Source: Lineus longissimus
Taxonomy: Eukaryota; Nemertea; Pilidiophora; Heteronemertea; Lineidae
DNA: 64,000 nt
Assembly: GCF_910592395.1 (NCBI RefSeq)
Contig: NC_088326.1
Coordinates: 10,113,001 to 10,177,000, forward strand
Reading direction: 5' to 3'
The notes beneath the pieces were generated by a model that was not told where the DNA came from, did not search any database, and was given only the letters and a program-made list of their open reading frames with translations. Below, piece after piece: positions 42,964 through 54,979 of the stretch (positions are counted from its first letter, which is position 1; each line of letters begins with the position of its first letter). The position numbers and the translations under genes are program-made.

Positions 42964-43965
42964 TCAAGCATGAGATCGATGATAGAACTTCAAATACCCT
43001 CGGCCATTTGCTGGCCAAGCTACAAAAGATCCGTTCCGGCCAGCGGCAATCATATCTACATCGGAAATTATCGTCGATTGGTAACTCTTTCTATAATACC
43101 AATAGTGTGGAAGATTTTTCTGAATAGGAATATAGGTCACAATAAAACCTTTTTTGCGCTTGTCTGGATTCATCGGCATTATTATTTGGTTGGCACTGTC
43201 CCATGTTACGTGATAGCAACCAAGTTTACATATCAAATCCGGCCATTTCGAATTGCAAATTACATGTATTACCACTTTCTGCTGATAGTTGCTCCTTTTG
43301 GTAAACAGATGTACACAGTTCCACATTGTGGCAAGTATATCCTTTCCTGCAGTTATGAAGACGGAATTCTGTGTTCGCTGTACTAACCGAACCAAAGTTC
43401 CTGGAATGATGTGCACGTCCAGCTCCCTCCCCGCCGTCAAAGTGTAGTTGAATTTATTATCGACACCATTGTCAATATCAATCTCGAAAACAGCAAGTGC
43501 AAAGAAGCCTCTCGTTCTTAGGCCATTTTTGCGTACGCGGTGAACGTATATAACGAAAGCTTGCCGAATCAACTCGATGTGTTCTATGTGCAAAATTAAA
43601 AGGAGCTCAATGTTCTGACTCTGAGTGGGCAGTTCCATAATGTAGAAACCCAAATGAACGCCATTGCGATCAAATATTTTCGGACATTCCTTCGGGCTGG
43701 TTGTACTAAATATCACGAAATAGGCCTTCCGAATGTATAAATTGTAGATCAACAGATGCTTGTTGATTGAACTTCTAGAAGAGTTGAATAACTGTCTTGA
43801 GACATATCGCCCTCGATTTTGATAAATCTCATGGATGAGAGGGGATCTTCGTCTATCATACATCCTTTCCACTAGGATATATCTGTTAACATACTTGTCA
43901 TAATAGACTAAAATCGAAATGAGAGCCGCCGTATTCCTAAAGATCTTGTCGACTTTGTAACTCAT
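42964..43965 (-). CDS. Array protein family A, copy 5
   Basis: 333 residues from MSYKVDK to HRSHA. Shares ALISILVYYDKY, YDRRRSPLIHEIYQ, TRGFFALAVFEIDIDNG, NSKWPDLICKLG and AGRNGSFVAWPANGRG with copy 7. Between about 43563 and 43745 it instead carries the copy 3 version (NLYIRK..., ELIRQAF, LLLILH), a mosaic pattern. Frame intact. Confidence 0.6.
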   Translation of the reverse strand: MSYKVDKIFRNTAALISILVYYDKYVNRYILVERMYDRRRSPLIHEIYQNRGRYVSRQLFNSSRSSINKHLLIYNLYIRKAYFVIFSTTSPKECPKIFDRNGVHLGFYIMELPTQSQNIELLLILHIEHIELIRQAFVIYVHRVRKNGLRTRGFFALAVFEIDIDNGVDNKFNYTLTAGRELDVHIIPGTLVRLVQRTQNSVFITAGKDILATMWNCVHLFTKRSNYQQKVVIHVICNSKWPDLICKLGCYHVTWDSANQIIMPMNPDKRKKGFIVTYIPIQKNLPHYWYYRKSYQSTIISDVDMIAAGRNGSFVAWPANGRGYLKFYHRSHA

Positions 43966-44189
43966 TCTTGGCAACTTTTGTCCTTTTTATAAATTCAAAT
44001 TAAAACTTGTCTCACATTATCAACTAAAAGTACCAATGGCATTCAAACGCTTATGTTACAAATGTGCCGGCTACCCAGTCACCTTCTTTTTTACAGCAGC
44101 GGTTTCCACATTATTGAATAACACACGAAATTAAAACATTTCAAAATTACTGAAATATAACGCTATTCCAATTTTAATCCCGACTGGAC

Positions 44190-45050
44190 CCAAGTGAGGC
44201 ATGTTATACAAACAATTAGGTAACTATCGCCTGATTACATGTAAGTGACCCAACCGAAGAAGTAACACAAAATCAACCGATTATGTTATCCACGACACAA
44301 AAAGTAAGGTGAAATACCCAACCGAACACAAAATAAACCGATAAAATGACCTCATTTTCCTACAAGAGTTGCTACCTCTTCTTCCGTCGTCTGTAAAAAT
44401 ATAAAAATTCTAAATGGGCTACATCTCATTTCATCAGGTTGGTTGATTTGACCTACATTTCAAGGTCACAGAAATCAACCATACTTAATTACATTTCACC
44501 AACAGTGGCACCTGTTATTAATATTTTCTCAAAGAGTCTTTACTTCGTTGATGTATACATGGTACAGCGTTCGGTCATCCCAATATGTTGCAAACATTCG
44601 ATGGAAGTGTCCTACCTTTAACGCCTTGCCAGGTCATGAATGTCAGAAAACAATTTGTAATTTGAATTCAATGACTATTTCTTTTCTTCTTACATACATG
44701 TAATGTACTGATGAAACGAAGGCAGATCAACTAAGACCTTTCCATATACAGCTATTAACAGACAATGGAAGAAGCACTGTCAACGCGTGTATACCCCCTT
44801 GAGATGAGGTCACTGCATCAGTTGATTTTGTGTCACTTATTCGGTTTGGTCACTGATAATCGTGCCAATGTGAGTCATCCAAACGGTTGGGCCGTTGGTC
44901 ATTTATTTGGCTAATTTTGAGTCACTTAATATTCGGTAAGGTAATGACCTAATTGGTTGATTTTGTTTTACGATTAGGTCGGATCACTTTATCGGTTGAT
45001 TGTATGTTACTTCAGTTGATTCACTTAATTGGGCGATGTGACCTATCACT
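44190..45050. repeat. Foldback AT-rich cluster, unit 5
   Basis: Arms near 44250-44345 and 44815-45030 with ACACAAAATCAACCGAT words and complements. Confidence 0.5.
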
Positions 45051-45456
45051 TTCGGGACAAGGTATCCGTGCAGAGATCATTTTTGTGCGGATCGATGCAT
45101 TGCAACGCCTGGTGTGGAGACGAAAATCTACACGACGACGTCACGCTGTTCGCACTCGTATACCCGTTCACCTTGTCTTCGCTGAGAACAACAAAGGTAG
45201 GCTACTGAAATAAAAAGCCGCTCACTCCGCTACAGATACAGACATGAATGAACTAAACAAATTTTGCTTTCAACGCCGTAAAATACCTGAAACCTCGAAG
45301 AGTTCAATTGAAAACCCGTGTTCTTTATGTTATTTTTGATAAATCTGATAAGAACTCACCACGATTTCTTTGATAGATCTTGTAGGAGAGAGAAAATAAT
45401 ACATGAACTGTCTGGCTCATATTAATCTCACCCCTTGCTCCCGGAAGGGAAACTAA

Positions 45457-46217
45457 AGTCCTGTGTACACTAGCAACATTTTTACAACATTTCTCCAACA
45501 TTCCTTGTTGCAACGCCGTGTTGGAAAAATGTTGCCAAGTGTGTACAGAGAAAATAATGTTGTAAAAATGTTGGAGAATTGTTGGAAATTTGTTGCAAAA
45601 AGAATTGTCTGGTCAATTTGTTGTTGCAAGTTTTTGGTCGTGTTGTAAAAATGTTGCAAAGTGTGCACAGAGCAAAACCAGTTTTCCAACATTCTTACAA
45701 CATCTAATTGATCATGTGATCTACCTGAAGTCATGTGACCAGCTTAATTGGGTGTCTTGCTTTGCAATAAGGGGTGAAACCTTAGCAAGGAGTTCCTCAA
45801 ATGCCCCCTCATCCATTCTCATGAAGTTCTTATAGGAGGGCTTATCACTCATCCTCAACTCCCTCAGCAGGCAATGGTATGCTCCATGCTGCAACCTCAT
45901 TTGGATCCACGGCCTGGTCCACAGTCTCTTGACTTCCTTTTTCCTCCGCCTTTGCCGTCTTGACAAGACAATTGCCAAAACTGTGGCAGAAGCAGCGAAA
46001 ACACATGTGCTCTCCTTGAATTCATACATGATTTTCCCACCAAAAAAAATTCCCGCTCTGTTTTTACAACAAACTTCCAACATATTCCCAACAAATTTCC
46101 AACACTCTTAAAATAGTGTACACAGGGCATGTTGTAAAAAAGTTGTAAAAATGTTGTAAAAGTGTTGTAAAAATGTTGGAGAAATGTTGGAGAAATGTTG
46201 CCAATGTACACCCTGCT
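45457..46217. mobile_element. Truncated PIF/Harbinger element, unit 5
   Basis: 761 bp, same ends and TAA/TTA flanks as in unit 3. The flank to its left is shortened: CCCGGA joins AGGGAAAC directly, removing about 400 bp present in units 2-4. The insertion is thus inherited with the unit and not an independent event. Confidence 0.8.
45721..46026 (-). pseudogene. HARBI1-like transposase N-terminal fragment, unit 5
   Basis: Same fragment as in unit 3, with differences KSYKNF to KNFMRMD, RLQHGAYH for RQQHGAYH and MYEFKEST at the start. The DDE domain is absent. Confidence 0.7.
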
Positions 46218-46340
46218 TTAGTCGAAGACAATTGCTTTGTCATGTAAGTTGTTGATAGGTAGAGAAAACAGAGTTGGTATTTTGATTTGAACGCAGTAAA
46301 TTGTGTTAGTTGCGTTGGAATATGAGGACACTGCGGGAGA

Positions 46341-46940
46341 TCAGAAAAGGATTAATCTGGAAATATCCTTTTTTCCTGCGGGGCCACTTATCCCAAAATC
46401 TGCAATTTCTAGAATGTATACGTCCAGAGGAATTTCAAGATTAACAGGGGGTGCATTCAATAATCTAACCTCTTTGACCATAGTTTCCCTGCTGTTAAGG
46501 GCTTCCTTGGGCTTCCATCTCTTGCAATGTGACCATGACACGAACCTACATGCATGCTTCCCCCTCCGATGATTGAAGCCAGCGATGGCATCATGTTTGG
46601 AACTCAAAACAGCACATTCTGGTCTTGAACGCGAATTTATTGGTAGCCAGTATTTGAGGGATATATCTTCACGCCGCACCCCAGCATTATAAAGCCGTAT
46701 AAAGGTTATTCCCAAACAAGCAAGTGAGGTGCTCTCGCTTATACATATATGGAGGGCTGCAAACAAGATATTTCGATGGAAACCCCTCCTCGTTGTTGAC
46801 GAAACACAACTATCATTTGAGCTGATCATTTCCGATAAAATATTAATTATACTATTCAAGTTCATTTCATTTACTTTCAATGCAATCAGTGTATGTCGCT
46901 TAGTTAGTTCTAGTGGTCTGAAGTGCATTTGGGAGTTCAT
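46341..46940 (-). CDS. Array ORF family B, copy 5
   Basis: 199 codons, MNSQMHFRPL to DISRLILF. The extra start arises because the TTC GTG of other units is TTC ATG here on the plus strand, creating an upstream Met-containing frame. Protein otherwise equals copies 6 and 7 with very few changes. Confidence 0.42.
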   Translation of the reverse strand: MNSQMHFRPLELTKRHTLIALKVNEMNLNSIINILSEMISSNDSCVSSTTRRGFHRNILFAALHICISESTSLACLGITFIRLYNAGVRREDISLKYWLPINSRSRPECAVLSSKHDAIAGFNHRRGKHACRFVSWSHCKRWKPKEALNSRETMVKEVRLLNAPPVNLEIPLDVYILEIADFGISGPAGKKDISRLILF

Positions 46941-47199
46941 GTTGACACTCGGTGTATGTTGTTGGCGAGCTGGTCGATGTCATGCCTGAAGAATGTACTC
47001 TGCTTTCACGCATTTAAGATCTGTTCCCAATATTTAATTCGAACTACATACCATGCAAGATAAAAAGGCATTTTCGTCGTATACCATGTCCACAACGTCG
47101 ATCATGTTCCGGCTTGGTGTTTGCTTTGATAAAGCACTGATTTAATAAACCGGTGACACTGGAGTCTAAAGGTGGGCCTGCAGTAGGTTAAATCCGCAG

Positions 47200-48199
47200 G
47201 TGGTAATGCCATTAGAAAAAGTAAGGATGCCAGGTCCCCCTCTCAACACTCGGATATCGGAACAAAACCTGCCATCGACCCAAAGGCAGTCCCTGCGGAT
47301 CCAGAGGGCAATGAAAGATCCTTTTCTGAGATTTAAACCCCTTCTTAATTTTTCGGAGATATCGAGGTCAAAGAAAACAGCAAAATATTCACATCTATGA
47401 AATTAGCAGGAAGAAGGTCAAGCACAAAGAACAAATATCAAAAACAAGACCAGGAAGGATGTGCAAGGGAATCCGCATAGTTTGGAGGATGTACTTTGTT
47501 GTCCGTCGTGGACCCGGAGAAGGCCCATTACATGTATGGCACTTATAGTGTGCAAATCTCAAAGTATTCTATTTTGTCCGGTAGAGCCCGTTACACATCC
47601 GTTATTCCTCGGTTCCCATGCACTCCTTTATCAGGTAATTGTCCGCTGTGGATGCGGTACACCTCATGTTCATCCGCTGCATGCCAGGTGGTAGTCGGGC
47701 TTCGAGCCACGTCCACCGGACATCAAAGAGCATGAACTGACAAGTACAGGAAGACGAACACACTAGTTCCCAACAAAACGCATGCCCAACACAAACGAGC
47801 CGTACAACCCGGCGGACTAGGTTGTCTAGTGGAGTCTGTGCCAAAGTTTGTATATGCACAAAACATTTCTCCGGATGAAGCGAACCTCGCCCGTTCTTGC
47901 CTGACAAGGAATACATTCGCAGAACGAAAGACAAATAGGAAACGCATGCAAACGGACAACATCGGATTGGACTTTGCTCTCTATTGGTCGTCTGTTATAA
48001 CGCAATCCGTCAAGGTGTGATCGTGACTGGCGCTTCAAATCATTTCTGCATATTTTGGAAACGGAAGATACATGTAATGCACATGGATCGATCCATACCG
48101 TCCATCATTTCCGACTTGGACAGACATTGTTTGGCGACACCATGTAGTCCGGTGGTCACGGCGTCGTTTCCTGGCCTGGCCTGTGTTGATTCGAAGTAA
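47200..48199 (+). pseudogene. Decayed plus-strand ORF tract, unit 5
   Basis: Single diverged 202-bp segment, VVDPEKAHYMYGTYSVQ with ISKYSILSGRARY (47496-47735), MESVPKFVYAQNISPDE (47829-48020), then 47984-48199. Nearly identical to unit 7. Confidence 0.4.
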
Positions 48200-48739
48200 T
48201 TCTTGAAGCGAGTTTGGATCGTAGAACCTCGATTACCTTAGGCATGTCGTGTTGTCAAAATTCAGCAGGTTTTAGTCATTTCATGTATTGATTTCTTAAA
48301 CTCCATCAATATAGCCGATTATACTGAGTTGCATTGGTTTGTGTTAAATGCTTATCGATATTTGGTATGGAATATGAAAAACAGTACCCTACAATGCATC
48401 ATATGCCTAAATTATGATTTTAAAGATCATGACTGTACATAATGCAACACAAAAAAGTATTTGTTTCATCGATCCATTAAGACTGATGTATTACAACATT
48501 GTCAAAACAAAGGCCAAAACGTGAAATAATGACCATCAGACAGAACACGGTGTCGCCAATGCATTGCCTATCCAGATCGAACTGGTTAAATCTTGTCATC
48601 GACCATGTGTTTGCTATCTAGCTTGAATAGCATGTTCCCAGAGTTAACCGGTCTGACATCGGTGTAAATAGATCATGTGAGCAAGCCGAGTCTGTTCCTT
48701 GTCTGGTGTAAATGAAATAAACGTTGGCATCGCCAATAA

Positions 48740-49660
48740 GTGATTGCGGGGCATTGCGCTGGATTGCGTCTTCAATCAACCTTGTGTTCTTCGCCTATTC
48801 AAAAAAACGAAAATATTGTACTTGACCGCTCAAGTTCTTGAACGTCTGGCATCTTCAGGTTTAGGCAAATTCCCAACACACTCATGACGAAGCTTATTTT
48901 ATTGAGCATTACTGGCCACCATGTTGTCACGTCACTGTGAACCACACGTACAATAAGTGACTGGAGAGTAAGCCACGGCCATTGATATTATTGGTTTGCT
49001 TCAGCAACTCGCGTTTCGATCAAAGGGTAATATTTTCTTTTTCATTTTTTTTGCTTTGAAACGCCTTATATAAAGTTAATAAACATGGTGTACATTCGTT
49101 ATAGGATCCTTGCAATAAAAATTCCTGATCAAGCTCATAATTTCTGAAAAATGTGTGTGTTCAATAGTTCAAACTGAATAAGACCTTAACTTAGTATCCT
49201 ATAAAATCTAATCGGGATTGAGGTACTGCGTGGCTAATTCGAACTTTCTCTAATGGTTGGATTACACTGATTTCAAGTAATGAGATGAAGAATCAAACTG
49301 CGATTTCTAACACTGGCAGTCAGTTCAAGCTCCTGGGACCGTACCTGAATTCCGTGTCTGGCTGATATAGCCTCTGCCGTAACCAGAGCTACTTTTTTAC
49401 ACATTACTATTTATGGGTGTAACCTCCTCGTCACATTGGTGTAAGTCCCGATCCTTCACGGGCAAATGAAATCCAAAATTTAAGGGTCACGGCAGGTTTT
49501 AAGATCTCAAATCATTGATCGAAGAAGTTTAATGACGAATTGGGCACCGGAGGCATGAGCCGAGGGTTTGGCCGAGGTTTTACACTTTTATAACGAATTC
49601 CAAGTAAAAACATCAAGTCCAAGTCGGAAGGGTCCTAACAGATTTCAGTTTCATCTCTAA
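48740..49660. other. Chimeric spacer before unit 6
   Basis: 48740-49080 is type-B spacer. About 49081-49655 is single-copy sequence found in no other unit, with no ORF or inverted ends recognised. At about 49660 (TCGTTCGATGTTTATAAAAG) it returns to the RT-type spacer sequence of units 1-3. Confidence 0.5.
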
Positions 49661-49906
49661 TCGTTCGATGTTTATAAAAGTGATAACGAGGTACGTAATG
49701 GCTGTCGTACTAAACACCGCAATGATGGTAGAGCTAAGATATATATGAAGATAGCGCCATCCGAGCGATGTTTGCTGACACAGTAGGCCTACTGGCAGCG
49801 AGGTATTAATTTCTTTTCTAAAACATCCGAAATACGTGTACATGTAGATATATTTTAGGCATGACGTCCCGCAGCGGCAACCTGTCCTAATATTCCATTT
49901 CTAGTG

Positions 49907-50200
49907 GCAAGTCCAGGCTTCAGACTGTTGGGTTAGGCCTGTTGGGGCTTGCAAGTGTAGCAGCAAATTAGCAGGTTAAAGGGACTGTTGAAAAGGCTGT
50001 CGCCCTGTGGTGAGCCTAGTAGTCTCAAACGAATCGGACGGTTCGTTTTTCACGCCGATCCTTAGCTTCATCCCTGCCAGGAGGGATCTTACATGTCTCA
50101 GATCATGATCACGAAAGCCTGCTTTCAGTAGGACAACTAAGTTGCGTTTCCACCTGATGGAATCGAAGGCTCGAGACATATTAATGCTCATCTTGTGGAA
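49907..50200 (-). pseudogene. Non-LTR RT relic, spacer 5/6 (motif A piece only)
   Basis: Contains NMSRAFDSIRWKR (49976-50191), with the usual AFD restored where other copies have ACD, but still Asn at the first catalytic position. YADD and the following piece are absent. It matches the second partial relic in spacer 2/3. Confidence 0.6.
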
Positions 50201-50779
50201 GTCCCATTTCCTTTTGGGACTTTAGAGATTACTTAACTTGGTGTTATCTCGTTGATTGTTTTACTTGTCACAGGGAGTGTGACTGACTTCAAGATCAAGA
50301 TTTTTACTACGACTCAGCCACTCCTCTACATAAAAAAAGACAAGGGGTATCTCGATTGATTCTCCATTAGTTTATAAAAGACATACGAACCAACACACAG
50401 TACAGAGGACGGTTCTGATTGGATGATAGTTATAATGATAGTTATAATGAATCGGATAGTTATAATGAATCAAACGTCGTCTTCCAAACTGCCATGGGAA
50501 GCATTAGTGCAGAAGGTAGTGTTACGGAAAATAGAGTGTTATCATTTTTCGTCTCGTCAAAAATCTGAGCGCAAAATCCCATATACTATAAATATACTGA
50601 TCGTTTCTGAGTGGGAATTTCAGAGAGAAAAAAATGTTTCAGTTTTCACGAATGAAAAAGTTTTGAAAGTAACGAGCAGGTTACAAAGGTTTACTTGCCA
50701 CCCGATAGAATAATGGATAAGACGGAAAATTTGTAGAATATTCTATTTCTTTTAAAACCCCAGTCTATCGAGCATGAGA

Positions 50780-51769
50780 TCAGTGATAGAACTTCAAATA
50801 CCCGTGGCCATTTCCTTGCCAAGCTACAAAAGATCCGTCCTGGCCAGCGGCAATCATATCTATATCTGAAATTATCGTCGATTGGTAACTCTTTCTATAA
50901 TACCAATAGTGTGGAAGATTTTTCTGAATAGGAATATAGGTCACAATAAAACCTTTTTTGCGCTTGTCTGGAGTCATCGGCATCATTATTTGGTTGGCAC
51001 TGTCCCATGTTACGTGATAGCAACCATGTCTACATCTAAAATCGGGCCATTTCAAATTGCAAATTACATGTATTACCACTTTCTGCTGATAGTTGCTCCT
51101 TTTAGTAAACAGATGTACACAGTTCCACATTGTGGCAAGTACATCCTTTCCTACAGTTATGAAGACGGAATTCTGCGTTCGCTGTACTAACCGAACCAAA
51201 GTTCCTTGAATGATGTGCACGTCCAGCTCCCTCCCCGCCGTCAAAGTGTAGTTGAATTTATTATCGACACCCTTGTCAATATCAATCTCGAAAACACCAA
51301 GTGCGATGAAGGAACTCGTTCTTAGGCCATTTTTGCGTACGCGATGAACGTATATAACGAAAGCTTGCCCAGTCAACTCGATGTGTTCTATGTGCAAAAT
51401 TAAAACGAGCTCAATGTTCTGACTCTGAGTTGGCAGTTCCATAATGTAGAAACCCAAATGAACGCCACTGCGATCAAATATTTTCGGACATTCCCTTGGT
51501 CTGGCTGTACTAAATATCACGAAATAGGCCTTCCGAATGTATAATTTGTAGATCAACAGATGCTTGTTGATTGAACTTCTAGAAGAGTTGAATAACTGTC
51601 TTGAGACATATCGCCCTCGATTTTGATAAATCTGATGTATGAAAGGGGATCTTCGTTTAACATACATCCTTTCCACTAGGATATATCTGTTAACATACTT
51701 ATCATAATAGACTCGAAGCGAAAGGACAACCGCCGTATTCCTAAAGATCTTGTCGACTTTGTAACTCAT
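50780..51769 (-). CDS. Array protein family A, copy 6 (C-terminus shortened)
   Basis: 329 residues from MSYKVDK. The Arg codon of HRSHA is TGA, so it ends at KFYH, four to five residues early. Otherwise close to copy 2 (LVERMYVKRRSPFIHQ, FSTARPRECPK, DRSGVHLGF). Also DMIAAGQDGSFVAWQGNG, changing the usual WPGNG. TATA-like box is retained upstream. No other defect. Confidence 0.57.
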   Translation of the reverse strand: MSYKVDKIFRNTAVVLSLRVYYDKYVNRYILVERMYVKRRSPFIHQIYQNRGRYVSRQLFNSSRSSINKHLLIYKLYIRKAYFVIFSTARPRECPKIFDRSGVHLGFYIMELPTQSQNIELVLILHIEHIELTGQAFVIYVHRVRKNGLRTSSFIALGVFEIDIDKGVDNKFNYTLTAGRELDVHIIQGTLVRLVQRTQNSVFITVGKDVLATMWNCVHLFTKRSNYQQKVVIHVICNLKWPDFRCRHGCYHVTWDSANQIMMPMTPDKRKKGFIVTYIPIQKNLPHYWYYRKSYQSTIISDIDMIAAGQDGSFVAWQGNGHGYLKFYH

Positions 51770-51989
51770 TCTTGGCAACTTTTGTCCTTTTTATAAATTC
51801 AAATTAAAACTTGTCTCACATTATTAACTAAAGGTACCAATGGCATTCAAACGCTTATGTTACAAATGTGCCGGCTACCCAGTCACCTTCTTTTTTACAG
51901 CAGCGGTTTCCACATTATTGAATAACACACGAAATTAAAACATTTCAAAATTACTAAAATATCACGCTATTCCAATTTTAATCCCGACT

Positions 51990-52840
51990 GGACCCAAGTG
52001 AGGCATGTTATACAAACGATCAAGTAACTATCGCCTGATTACATGTAAGTGACCCAACCGAAGAAGTAACACAAAATCAAAAGATTATGTTATCCACGAC
52101 ACAAAAAGTAAGGTGAAATACCCAACCGAACACAAAATAAACCGATGAAATGACGTCATTTTCCTACAAGAGTTGCCACCTCTTCTTCCGTCGTCTGTAA
52201 AAATATAAAAATTCTAAATGGGCTACATCTCATTTCATCAGGTTGGTTGATTTGACCTACATTTCAAGGTCGCAGAAATCAACCATACTTAATTACATTT
52301 CACCAACAGTGGCACCTGTTATTAATATTTTGTCAAAGAGTCTTTACTTCGTTGATGTATACATGGTACAGCGTTCGGTCATCCCAATATGTTGCAAACA
52401 TTCGATGGAAGTGTCCTACCTTTAACGCCTTGCCAGGTCATGAATGTCAGAAAACAATTTGTAATTTGAATTCAATGACTATTTCTTTTCTTCTTACATA
52501 CATGTAATGTACTGATGAAACGAAGGCAGATCAACTAAGACCTTTCCATATACAGCTATTAACAGACAATGGAAGAAGCACTGTCAACGCGTGTATACCC
52601 CCTTGAGATGAGGTCACTGCATCAGTTGATTTTGTGTCACTTATTCGGTTTGGTCACTGATAATCGTGCCAATGTGAGTCATCCAAACGGTTGGGCCGTT
52701 GGTCATTTATTTGGCTAATTTTGAGTCACTTAATATTCGGTAAGGTCATGACCTAATTGGTTGATTTTGTTTTACGATTAGGTCGGATCACTTTATCGGT
52801 TGATTGTATGTTACTTCAGTTGATTCACTTAATTGGGCGA
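51990..52840. repeat. Foldback AT-rich cluster, unit 6
   Basis: Arms near 52045-52150 and 52615-52820 with the same degenerate words; one left-arm word is altered (AAATCAAAAGATT). Confidence 0.5.
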
Positions 52841-53262
52841 TGTGACCTATCACTTTCGGGACAAGGTATCCGTGCAGAGATCATTTTTGTGCGGATCGAT
52901 GCATTGCAACGCCTTGTGTGGAAACGAAAATCTACACGACGACGTCACGCTGTTCGCACTCGTATACCCGTTCACCTTGTCTTCGCTGAGAACAACAAAG
53001 GTAGGCTACTGAAATAAAAAGCCGCTCACTCCGCTACAGATACAGACATGAATGAACTAAACAAATTTTGCTTTCAACGCCGTAAAATACCTGAAAACCT
53101 CGAAGAGTTCAATTGAAAACCCGTGTTCTTTATGTTATTTTTGATAAATCTGATAAAAACTCACCACGAGTTCTTTGATAGATCTTGTAGGAGAGAGAAA
53201 ATAATACATGAACTGTCTGGCTCATATTAATCTCACCTTCTCGCTCCCGAAAGGGAAACTAA

Positions 53263-54024
53263 AGTCCTGTGTACACTAGCAACATTTTTACAACATTTCT
53301 CCAACATTCCTTGTTGCAACGCCGTGTTGGAAAAATGTTGCCAAGTGTGTACAGAGAAAATAATGTTGTAAAAATGTTGGAGAATTGTTGGAAATTTGTT
53401 GCAAAAAGAATTGTCTGGTCAATTTGTTGTTGCAAGTTTTTGGTCGTGTTGTAAAAATGTTGCTAAGTGTGCACAGAGCAAAACCAGTTTTCCAACATTC
53501 TTACAACATCTAATTGATCATGTGATCTACCTGAAGTCATGTGACCAGCTTAATTGGGTGTCTTGCTTTGCAATAAGGGGTGAAACCTTAGCAAGGAGTT
53601 CCTCAAATGCCCCCTCATCCATTCTCAGGAAGTTCTTATAGGAGGGCTTATCACTCATCCTCAACTCCCTCAGCAGGCAATGGTATGCTCCATGCTGCTG
53701 CCTCATTTGGATCCACGGCCTGGTCCACAGTCTCTTGACTTCCTTTTTCCTCCGCCTTTGCCGTCTTGACAAGACAATTGCCAAAACTGTGGCAGAAGCA
53801 GCCAAAACACATGTGCTCTCCTTGAATTCATCCATGATTTTCCCACCCAAAAAAAATTCCCGCTCTGTTTTTAAAACAAACTTCCAACATATTCCCAACA
53901 AATTTCCAACACTCTTAAAATAGTGTACACAGGGCATGTTGTAAAAATGTTGTAAAAATGTTGTAAAAGTGTTGTTAAAATGTTGGAGAAATGTTGGAGA
54001 AATGTTGCCAATGTACACCCTGCT
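53263..54024. mobile_element. Truncated PIF/Harbinger element, unit 6
   Basis: 762 bp with the same ends and TAA/TTA flanks; neighbouring deletion shared with units 5 and 7. Confidence 0.8.
53527..53835 (-). pseudogene. HARBI1-like transposase N-terminal fragment, unit 6
   Basis: About 102 codons from MDEFKEST, as in unit 3 (KNFLRMD and RQQHGAYH retained). No catalytic domain. Confidence 0.7.
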
Positions 54025-54147
54025 TTAGTCGAAGACAATTGCTTTGTCATGTAAGTTGTTGATAGGTAGAGAAAACAGAGTTGGTATTTTGATTTGAACG
54101 CAGTAAATTGTGTTAGTTGCGTTGGAATATGAGGACACTGCGGGAGA

Positions 54148-54735
54148 TCAGAAAAGGATTAATCTGGAAATATCCTTTTTTCCTGCGGGGCCACTTATCC
54201 CAAAATCTGCAATTTCTAGAATGTATACGTCCAGAGGAATTTCAAGATTAACAGGGGGTGCATTCAATAATCTAACCTCTTTGACCATAGTTTCCCTGCC
54301 GTTAAGGGCTTCCTTGGGCTTCCATCTCTTGCAATGTGACCATGACACGAACCTACATGCATGCTTCCCCCTCCGATGATTGAAGCCAGCGATGGCATCA
54401 TGTTTGGAACTCAAAACAGCACATTCTGGTCTTGAACGCGAATTTATTGGTAGCCAGTATTTGAGGGATATATCTTCACGCCGCACCCCAGCATTATAAA
54501 GCCGTATAAAGGTTATTGATAAACAAGCAAGTGAGGTGCTCTCGCTTATACATATATGGAGGGCTGCAAACAAGATATTTCGATGGAAACCCCTCCTCGT
54601 TGTTGACAAAACACAACTATCATTTGAGCTGATCATTTCCGATAAAATATTAATTATACTATTCAAGTTCATTTCATTTACTTTCAATGCAATCAGTGTA
54701 TGTCGCTTAGTTAGTTCTAGTGGTCTGAAGTGCAT
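54148..54735 (-). CDS. Array ORF family B, copy 6
   Basis: 195 intact codons; differences CVLSTTRRGF, LACLSITFI and EALNGRETM. Same strand and spacing relative to family A as in the other units. Confidence 0.42.
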   Translation of the reverse strand: MHFRPLELTKRHTLIALKVNEMNLNSIINILSEMISSNDSCVLSTTRRGFHRNILFAALHICISESTSLACLSITFIRLYNAGVRREDISLKYWLPINSRSRPECAVLSSKHDAIAGFNHRRGKHACRFVSWSHCKRWKPKEALNGRETMVKEVRLLNAPPVNLEIPLDVYILEIADFGISGPAGKKDISRLILF

Positions 54736-54979
54736 TTGGGAGTTCGTGTTGACACTCGGTGTATGTTGTTGGCGAGCTGGTCGATGTCATGCCTGAAGAA
54801 TGTACTCTGCTTTCACGCATTTAAGATCTGTTCCCAATATTTAATTCGAACTACATACCATGCAAGATAAAAAGGCATTTTCGTTGTATACCATGTCCAC
54901 AACGTCGATCATGTTCCGGCTTGGTGTTTGCTTTGATAAAGCACTGATTTAATAAACCGGTGACACTGGAGTCTAAAGG

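Larger units (their letters stand above)
42601..50404. repeat. Tandem unit 5
   Basis: Layout as in unit 3, with the truncated Harbinger and with the segment next to it deleted. The opening GAGGACGG element is replaced by type-B spacer joined to CTTCGATGATAACTATAATA. Most of the unit is near-identical to unit 7. Confidence 0.82.
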
